From JALOAT01 sp041677345 (GTDB taxonomy: Bacteria > Pseudomonadota > Gammaproteobacteria > Thiohalomonadales > Thiohalomonadaceae): a stretch of 20,410 bases of DNA. Within the stretch, counting starts at the first letter, position 1; each line of letters begins with the position of its first letter. The stretch lies in contig JBAYQE010000044.1 in NCBI GenBank assembly GCA_041677345.1, positions 1-20,410 on the forward strand, written 5' to 3'. The notes beneath the pieces were generated by a model. It did no database searches, was not told the DNA's origin, and saw only the letters and a list, made by a program, of their open reading frames with translations. Below, one piece after another: positions 14,459 through 20,410 of the stretch. The position numbers and the translations under genes are program-made.

Positions 14459-16120
14459 GTGACCACTGCCACCTTCATGCGCCTCGCCGGGCGCCCCAGT
14501 CCCTGGGGCCTCGGTGTGGGCGCGCTTGCACTGGTGTTGGCGCTGCCGGTATTGGTGGTGGTGGTGAACCTGGCCGAACCCGCCGGTGAGGTATGGACGC
14601 ACCTCGCCGAGACCGTGCTCGCCGATTATGTGATCAATTCCCTGCTGCTCATGGGCGGCGTGACTGCGGGGACCCTCTCCATGGGGGTGACCACGGCCTG
14701 GCTGGTGGCCATGTGCGAGTTTCCTGGCCGCCGGATATTCCAATGGGCACTGCTGCTGCCCATGGCCATGCCCGCCTACATCATCGCTTACACCTATACC
14801 GGCCTGCTGGATGTGGCCGGCCCGGTGCAAACCCTGCTGCGCGATGCCTTCGGTTGGTCCTGGGGCGATTACTGGTTTCCCGAAGTGCGCTCCCTGCCGG
14901 GGGCCGTGGCCATGCTCTCCCTGGTGCTCTACCCCTACGTGTACCTGCTTGCACGCGCTGCCTTCCTGGAACAATCCGCCGCTGCGCTGGAGGCTGGCCG
15001 CACCCTGGGCGCAGGGCCGTGGCGCGGGTTTTTCACCGTGGCCCTGCCGCTGGCGCGTCCGGCGGTGATCACCGGCCTGTCGCTGGCGCTCATGGAGACT
15101 TTGGCCGACTACGGCACGGTACAATACTTCGGCGTGGACACCTTCACCACGGGCATTTTCCGCACCTGGTTCGGTTTGGGCGACGCCACCGCGGCCGCGC
15201 AACTGGCCGCGGTGTTGCTCGGCTTCGTGTTCCTGCTGATCCTGCTGGAGCGCTGGTCGCGGCGACAGTCACGCTATCACCACGGTGGCGCGCGCCGCCG
15301 GCAGGTACCGTTTCGGCTGCGCGGTACCCGCGGCGGGCTCGCGGCCGGGGCCTGCCTGGCACCCCTGGCCTTCGGTTTTCTGATCCCCGCCAGCCAACTG
15401 GCGGTGTGGGCCTGGCGCACCGGCCCGGCCCTGGTCGACGCGCGCTTCCTCGAACTCATGCGCAACAGCCTGCTGCTCGCCGTCGGGGCGGCGCTCATGG
15501 TGCTGCTGCTCGCCCTCATCATGGCCTATGGCCGACGCCTGCGACCGTCGCCGCTCATGCATGCGGCGGTGAACGTGGCCGGGCTGGGTTATGCAGTGCC
15601 CGGCACGGTGATCGCCATCGGCGTCATGTTGCCCTTCGCGTGGCTCGACAACACGGTGGATGGTTGGGCACGCGCCCAGCTGGGCCTGTCCACCGGCCTG
15701 CTGCTGTCGGGCACCCTGTTCGCCCTGCTGTTTGCCTACGCGGTGCGCTTCCTGGCGGTGTCGCTACAGACCGTGGAGGCCGGCCTTGGCCGTATCCGCC
15801 CGTCCATGGACGATGCCGCACGTTCCCTCGGTCGCCGCCCGTGGCAGGTGTTGCAGGAGATCCACGCCCCCCTCTTGGGCGGTACCCTGCTCACCGCACT
15901 GCTGCTCGTGTTCGTGGATGTACTGAAGGAACTGCCCGCCACGCTCATTCTGCGCCCTTTCAACTTCAACACCCTCGCGGTACGCACCTATGAATTGGCC
16001 ACGGATGAGCGCCTGGCCGACGCCTCGGGCGCGGCGCTCGCCATCGTGCTGGCGGGCATCGTGCCCGTGGTGCTGCTGTCGCGGGCCATCGCGCGTACGG
16101 GAGAGAGACATGCGACTTGA
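14459..16120 (+). CDS. Ferric-iron ABC transporter permease, fused two-domain (FbpB-like)
   Basis: Inner-membrane permease of about 553 residues with two tandem binding-protein-dependent transport domains and about 12 membrane helices. Each half carries an EAA loop for docking the ATPase: ALEAGRTLGAGPWRGFFTVA near residue 177 and DDAARSLGRRPWQVLQEIH near residue 450. The fused duplication is typical of FbpB/SfuB iron permeases rather than thiamine or phosphate systems. GTG at 14459 is used (8 bp after the upstream stop); an ATG at 14477 would remove six residues. The open frame extends upstream into the binding-protein gene but there it is only an overlapping frame. The 3' end overlaps the ATPase gene by 11 bp, indicating coupling. 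Confidence 0.92.
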   Translation: MTTATFMRLAGRPSPWGLGVGALALVLALPVLVVVVNLAEPAGEVWTHLAETVLADYVINSLLLMGGVTAGTLSMGVTTAWLVAMCEFPGRRIFQWALLLPMAMPAYIIAYTYTGLLDVAGPVQTLLRDAFGWSWGDYWFPEVRSLPGAVAMLSLVLYPYVYLLARAAFLEQSAAALEAGRTLGAGPWRGFFTVALPLARPAVITGLSLALMETLADYGTVQYFGVDTFTTGIFRTWFGLGDATAAAQLAAVLLGFVFLLILLERWSRRQSRYHHGGARRRQVPFRLRGTRGGLAAGACLAPLAFGFLIPASQLAVWAWRTGPALVDARFLELMRNSLLLAVGAALMVLLLALIMAYGRRLRPSPLMHAAVNVAGLGYAVPGTVIAIGVMLPFAWLDNTVDGWARAQLGLSTGLLLSGTLFALLFAYAVRFLAVSLQTVEAGLGRIRPSMDDAARSLGRRPWQVLQEIHAPLLGGTLLTALLLVFVDVLKELPATLILRPFNFNTLAVRTYELATDERLADASGAALAIVLAGIVPVVLLSRAIARTGERHAT

Positions 16121-17177
16121 AGTGGACACCGTCACCCTGGGTTACGGGGCAAAGCTTGTTGTGCAGGAGACCGGTTTCTGCCTCGAACCGGGCAGCCTGG
16201 GCTGTCTGCTCGGCCCGAGCGGCTGCGGCAAGACCACTTTGCTGCGTGCCGTGGCGGGCTTCGAGCCGGTGCGTGGGGGACGCATCCGACTGGGCGGCGA
16301 GACCGTCAGCGAGCCGGGCTACACCCTGGCGCCCGAGCGTCGCGGCGTGGGCATGGTGTTCCAGGACTTCGCCCTGTTTCCGCACCTTTCCGTGGCCGAC
16401 AACATGGGCTTCGGCCTGCGCGGCTGGTCCCGTGGCGAGCGCAAGGCGCGCATCGAGCGCCTGCTGGAACTCATCGGCCTGCCGGGGGCCGGGGCCATGT
16501 ATCCGCATCAGCTCTCCGGCGGCCAGCAGCAGCGGGTCGCCGTGGGGCGCGCGCTGGCGCCGCGGCCGCGCTTGCTGTTGCTCGATGAACCCTTCTCCGG
16601 CCTGGACGTGGAACTGCGCGAGGGTCTGGCGCGCGAGGTGCGCGCCATCCTTCAGCAGGAGGGCACCACGGCGCTCATGGTCACCCATGACCAACTGGAA
16701 GCCTTCGCCTGGGCCGACCAGATCGGCGTCATGCATGCCGGGCGTATCGTCCAGTGGGACAGTGCCTACGACCTTTACCACCAGCCCGCTGACCGCTTCG
16801 TGGCCGATTTCATCGGCCAGGGCGTGCTGCTGCCGGGCAGGGTGCGCGAAGGTCGGCGGGTCGAGACGGAACTGGGCTTCATCACCGGTGAACTGCCCAT
16901 CGCATGCCGCCCGGGTTGCGAAGTGGAAGTGCTCATCCGCCCCGATGACGTGGAATTTGCCGAGTATGGCTTGCGCGTCGAGGTACTCGACCGTGCCTTC
17001 CGCGGCGCGGAGTATCTCTACACCCTCGGCCTGCCCAGCGGCGCTCGCGTGCTATGCCTCACCCACAGCCACAACACCCATGCCGTGGGCGACCAGGTCC
17101 GCCTGCGCCTGGAAGCGGATCACCTGGTGATGTTCCCGCGCACGGAGGCGACCGAGGCACTGCCACTCGCCTCGTGA
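16110..17177 (+). CDS. Ferric-iron ABC transporter ATP-binding protein (FbpC-like)
   Basis: Cytosolic ATPase of the transporter, 355 residues. Walker A GPSGCGKTT (35-43), signature LSGGQ (135-139), Walker B LLLLDEP (155-161) and switch His193 in MVTHD are all intact. The roughly 110-residue C-terminal part (from about residue 240) contains the TOBE-like segments VEVLIRPDDVEF and GAEYLYTLGLPSGARVLCL, as in FbpC. The ATG at 16110 has GGGAGAGAGAC immediately before it and lies inside the permease 3' end. It is the last gene of the operon; two hairpins (17184-17200 and 17225-17239) follow and could act as a weak 3' end, without a T tract. Confidence 0.94.
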   Translation: MRLEVDTVTLGYGAKLVVQETGFCLEPGSLGCLLGPSGCGKTTLLRAVAGFEPVRGGRIRLGGETVSEPGYTLAPERRGVGMVFQDFALFPHLSVADNMGFGLRGWSRGERKARIERLLELIGLPGAGAMYPHQLSGGQQQRVAVGRALAPRPRLLLLDEPFSGLDVELREGLAREVRAILQQEGTTALMVTHDQLEAFAWADQIGVMHAGRIVQWDSAYDLYHQPADRFVADFIGQGVLLPGRVREGRRVETELGFITGELPIACRPGCEVEVLIRPDDVEFAEYGLRVEVLDRAFRGAEYLYTLGLPSGARVLCLTHSHNTHAVGDQVRLRLEADHLVMFPRTEATEALPLAS

Positions 17178-17183
17178 GGAAGT

Positions 17184-17242
17184 CGCGGGCTGAGCCCGCG
17201 CCCGGCGATTATCCCGCCGCAGGAGCGGCCACCGGCCGCGAT
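17184..17242. repeat. Two GC hairpins of the TAGGAGCGG-type repeat family
   Basis: CGCGGGC-TGA-GCCCGCG (17184-17200), then GCAGGAGCGGCCACCGGCCG followed by CGATGG, whose stem is GCGGCC-ACC-GGCCGC (17225-17239). The AGGAGCGG...CCGCGATGG layout is like the intergenic repeats widespread in Pseudomonas and relatives, and like 18415-18502 here. Beyond the repeats, 17243-17465 shows no gene. Confidence 0.65.
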
Positions 17243-17465
17243 GGTTTTCGCCCACCACGGCGGGAACTCGCGGTGATGTCTGCTGAACGGCTAAACCACG
17301 CGATGGTGTTCACCTGCCGCAGTATTAGCGCATCCAGCGTTCTGTTCCCGGTTATCATTCCGCATCGCCTCGGTTAGCATAGGCGGGCACCCGGCATCGG
17401 GTGCAGGACAGCGGGGCGGCACAAGGCCAGACTTCTCGTTGCCCCTCCATCCCCGCAGGAATCAC

Positions 17466-18398
17466 ATGGCCCAACGTCCCATTCCCGTTCCCGTCTTCGA
17501 CCACTCGACTGAGCCGAATGCGGGCCGCATGCCACCGTGGATACGCCAATCCCTGGCCGCTGGCGCCTACGCCGGCACCGCGGCTGCGGTGCGCAGTGGG
17601 CGCTTGCATACGGTGTGCGAGGAGGCGCGTTGTCCCAACCGCGGTGAATGCTGGAGCAAGGGTACGGCCACCTTCATGCTGCTGGGCGACACCTGCACCC
17701 GCGCCTGCGGATTCTGCGCGGTGAAGACCGGCCGCCCCGGGGTACCCGACGCGGATGAACCGCGCCGGGTGGCAGAGGCCGTTGCCGCCTTGGGCCTGGA
17801 CTATGTGGTGCTCACCTCGGTGAACCGCGACGACCTGCCGGACGGCGGTGCAGGCGCCTTCGCCGACACCTTGCGCGAGTTGCGCGCACGCCAATCCGGA
17901 TTGGGCCTGGAGATCCTTACGCCCGATTTCCGTGGTGTGCAGGAGGCCGCGGTCGCACGCATCGTCGCCGCGGTGGACGGTGCAGCGCTGGTGTTCGGCC
18001 ACAATGTGGAGACCGTGCCGTCGCTGTACCCCAGCGTGCGCAAGGGCGCCAAATACGCGCGTTCGCTGCGCCTGCTGGAACTGGCGGCGGCCCGGCCCGG
18101 CGTGGAGGCCAAGTCCGCCCTCATGCTCGGTCTGGGGGAGACGTTCGATGACGTGATCGCCGTGCTGCACGACCTGCGCGGCGTCGGTGTCAGCCGCCTG
18201 GCCCTCGGCCAGTACCTGCGTCCGTCGCGCTATCATCTGCCGGTCCGCGAATACGTCCACCCCGACGCCTTCGCCCGCTACGAAGCCGAGGCCCGCGCCC
18301 TGGGCTTTGCCTGGATCAAGGCCGGCCCCATGGTGCGCAGTTCCTACCATGCGGAAGAAGGCAAAAGCGTTAACACGGGGGACACGGGGATTTCTTGA
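17466..18398 (+). CDS. lipA: Lipoyl synthase, divergent, with repeat-derived C-terminus
   Basis: Radical SAM enzyme that inserts two sulfurs into protein-bound octanoyl groups. The 310-residue product has both cluster motifs: auxiliary cluster CEEARCPNRGEC (Cys51, Cys56, Cys62) and radical SAM CTRACGFC (Cys77, Cys81, Cys84). The conserved VLTSVNRDDLPDGGA and the C-terminal RSSYHAEE (291-298), whose serine ligates the auxiliary cluster, are present. The N-terminal segment before Cys51 departs from the usual KPxWL(R/K) pattern (here PPWIRQSLAAGAY). Residues 303-308 (NTGDTG) are encoded by a 19-bp inverted-repeat end, so the original tail was probably replaced. ATG 17466 has AGGAA upstream; a longer frame from 17439 is possible. 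It lies just before gcvT and gcvH, whose product is a lipoyl carrier. Confidence 0.93.
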   Translation: MAQRPIPVPVFDHSTEPNAGRMPPWIRQSLAAGAYAGTAAAVRSGRLHTVCEEARCPNRGECWSKGTATFMLLGDTCTRACGFCAVKTGRPGVPDADEPRRVAEAVAALGLDYVVLTSVNRDDLPDGGAGAFADTLRELRARQSGLGLEILTPDFRGVQEAAVARIVAAVDGAALVFGHNVETVPSLYPSVRKGAKYARSLRLLELAAARPGVEAKSALMLGLGETFDDVIAVLHDLRGVGVSRLALGQYLRPSRYHLPVREYVHPDAFARYEAEARALGFAWIKAGPMVRSSYHAEEGKSVNTGDTGIS

Positions 18399-18526
18399 GG
18401 GCTGTCATGACCACCTGTAGGAGCGGGCTCAGCCCGCGATTGCGCTTGCTGTTATCGCCGTCGGTGGCTCAAACCCATCGCGGCCTGAGGCCGCTCCTAC
18501 AGATGACTCCCCGTGTCCCCCGTGTT
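18372..18526. repeat. 155-bp nested inverted-repeat element overlapping the lipA 3' end
   Basis: Outer ends are a perfect 19-bp inverted repeat: AACACGGGGGACACGGGGA (18372-18390) and its complement (18508-18526). Inside is a second inverted repeat, CTGTAGGAGCGG (18415-18426) and CCGCTCCTACAG (18491-18502), each continuing into a GC hairpin (GGGCTCAGCCC at 18424-18434; GGCCTGAGGCC at 18482-18492). The left end supplies lipA codons 303-308 and the stop lies just inside. No coding capacity. It resembles a small non-autonomous element carrying two divergent TAGGAGCGG-type repeats; mobility is inferred. Confidence 0.8.
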
Positions 18527-18556
18527 TAAGCTTTCCAAGAACAACAGGAGAAGCAC

Positions 18557-19645
<1,089 letters not shown>

Positions 19646-19678
19646 TCAACACCGCAAGAACAACAACGGGAGAACCTC

Positions 19679-20074
19679 ATGAGCAACGTTCCGGCCAATC
19701 TCAAGTACGCCCAGAGCCACGAGTGGGTACGCCTCGAAACCGACGGCAGTGTCACGGTGGGCATCACCGAACACGCCCAGGAACTGCTCGGCGACATGGT
19801 CTACGTGGAACTGCCGGACGCGGGCCGCACGCTAACGGCGGGCAAGGAGTGTGCCGTGGTCGAGTCGGTAAAGGCCGCCTCCGACGTATACGCGCCTATC
19901 GCCGGCGAAGTGATCGCCGTGAACGACGCCGTCACCGGTGCTCCTGACATCGTCAACAAAGACCCCTACGGCGAAGGCTGGCTGTTCCGCCTCAAGCCCG
20001 CCGACACCGCCGAACTCGACAAGCTGCTCGATGCGGCGGGCTACGAACGCGTCGTGGCCGAAGAGGGGCATTGA
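19679..20074 (+). CDS. gcvH: Glycine cleavage system H protein
   Basis: Lipoyl carrier that shuttles the aminomethyl intermediate between GcvP, GcvT and lipoamide dehydrogenase. The 131-residue product is the normal size (E. coli 129). It opens with SNVPANLKYAQSHEWVRLE, has GITEHAQELLGDMVYVELP, and the lipoylation site Lys65 in VESVKAASDVYAP, then GEGWLFRLKP. The ATG at 19679 has GGGAGAA seven bases upstream. It is in the same direction as lipA and gcvT and is followed by a repeat cluster before gcvPA. Confidence 0.97.
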   Translation: MSNVPANLKYAQSHEWVRLETDGSVTVGITEHAQELLGDMVYVELPDAGRTLTAGKECAVVESVKAASDVYAPIAGEVIAVNDAVTGAPDIVNKDPYGEGWLFRLKPADTAELDKLLDAAGYERVVAEEGH

Positions 20075-20079
20075 GTAAA

Positions 20080-20227
20080 GTCCGCGAATGAACACAAATG
20101 AACGCAAATTTCAAATTGGTGTTCATTCAGTTCATCTGCGGACGTTGATGCGACAAGCCCGCGGTGAACGCATGAACGTGCACGGACAGGCAGACATCAT
20201 TTGCGCTTTTTGCGTTCATTTGCGGAC
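20080..20227. repeat. Composite inverted-repeat element between gcvH and gcvPA
   Basis: Left end GTCCGCGAATGAACACAAAT at 20080-20099, followed by GAACGCAAA. An inner right-type end, TTCAGTTCATCTGCGGAC, closes a 64-bp unit at 20143. A second right end, TGCGTTCATTTGCGGAC, stops at 20227, with the core TTTGCGCTTTTTGCGTT at 20200-20216. The ends match those of 10304-10381. It looks like one element with a partial second copy. It fills most of the 180-bp gap; no gene is seen. Confidence 0.75.
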
Positions 20228-20254
20228 TTCCTGAGTCCTGGCGAGGTGCACTAG

Positions 20255-20410
20255 ATGCCGTTCATCCCGCACACTGAAGACGACATTCGCGCCATGCTCG
20301 CGGCCATCGGGGTCGAGAGCATCGAGGCCTTGTTCGACGAGATTCCGGGCGCGCTGCGCGTGGGGGATCTGGCGGCGCTGCCGGCGGGCATGAACGAGAT
20401 GGCGGTGAGC
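20255..20410 (+). CDS. gcvPA: Glycine dehydrogenase (decarboxylating) subunit 1, N-terminal part
   Basis: The first 52 codons of a gene cut by the window end: MPFIPHTEDDIRAMLAAIGV, then ESIEALFDEIPGALR, the typical opening of GcvPA (gcvPA/gcvPB split form of the P protein) rather than the fused E. coli-type GcvP. The split P protein decarboxylates glycine and passes the aminomethyl group to GcvH. The ATG at 20255 has GCGAGGTG about ten bases upstream. A repeat element separates it from gcvH by 180 bp, but gene order and direction still suggest one functional cluster. Confidence 0.92.
   Translation, partial: MPFIPHTEDDIRAMLAAIGVESIEALFDEIPGALRVGDLAALPAGMNEMAVS

Noticed and set aside
18399..18556. 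Glycine riboswitch expected before gcvT.
   Set aside because: The spacer is taken up by the inverted-repeat element and a short ribosome-site segment; I see no tandem aptamer-like structure.

Overview
The window looks like a chromosomal segment of a GC-rich, ubiquinone-using gammaproteobacterium. The main evidence is two conserved neighbourhoods. One is a divergent rpiA / ilvA pair. The other is the block ZapB-like - zapA - 6S RNA - 5-formyl-THF cyclo-ligase, read leftward, opposite ygfB - pepP - ubiH - ubiI, read rightward, in the E. coli / Pseudomonas order. An unclassified Chromatiales/Ectothiorhodospirales-type lineage is my guess; no rRNA or tRNA gene is present to test it.

Layout. 1-166 is a cluster of short palindromic (REP-like) repeats. 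168-2680 (minus) holds rpiA, a DUF2905 membrane protein, a PilZ-domain protein and a PA0069-type radical SAM protein, tightly packed. 2896-4407 (plus) is ilvA. 4408-4620 is repeats. 4621-5076 (minus) is an EVE-domain protein. 5150-5414 is a small independent unit: putative promoter, 42-residue membrane peptide and a strong bidirectional terminator. 5419-6855 (minus) is the promoter - ZapB-like - zapA - 6S RNA - cyclo-ligase unit. 6934-11605 (plus) is ygfB, pepP, ubiH and ubiI, interrupted by repeats. 11826-13109 is a CPA1 sodium/proton antiporter. 13341-17177 is a ferric-iron ABC transporter operon (binding protein, fused permease, ATPase) behind a promoter whose -10 lies in a Fur-box-like palindrome. 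17466-20410 is a divergent lipoyl synthase followed by gcvT, gcvH and the start of gcvPA.

How the genes work together. RpiA and IlvA serve pentose phosphate and isoleucine synthesis. ZapA and the ZapB-like protein serve division. UbiH and UbiI are two ring hydroxylases of ubiquinone synthesis. LipA inserts the sulfur atoms of the lipoyl group that GcvH carries, and GcvT and GcvP act on that arm in glycine cleavage.

The protein genes are mostly ordinary housekeeping; I find no undescribed defence or metabolic system. The less ordinary content is between genes. There is a GTAG-headed REP family (seven copies), a dispersed TTTGCG-core repeat (four copies, two of them inside apparent operons), a TAGGAGCGG-type repeat, a nested inverted-repeat element that supplies the last codons of lipA, and a probably autonomous small membrane-protein gene.
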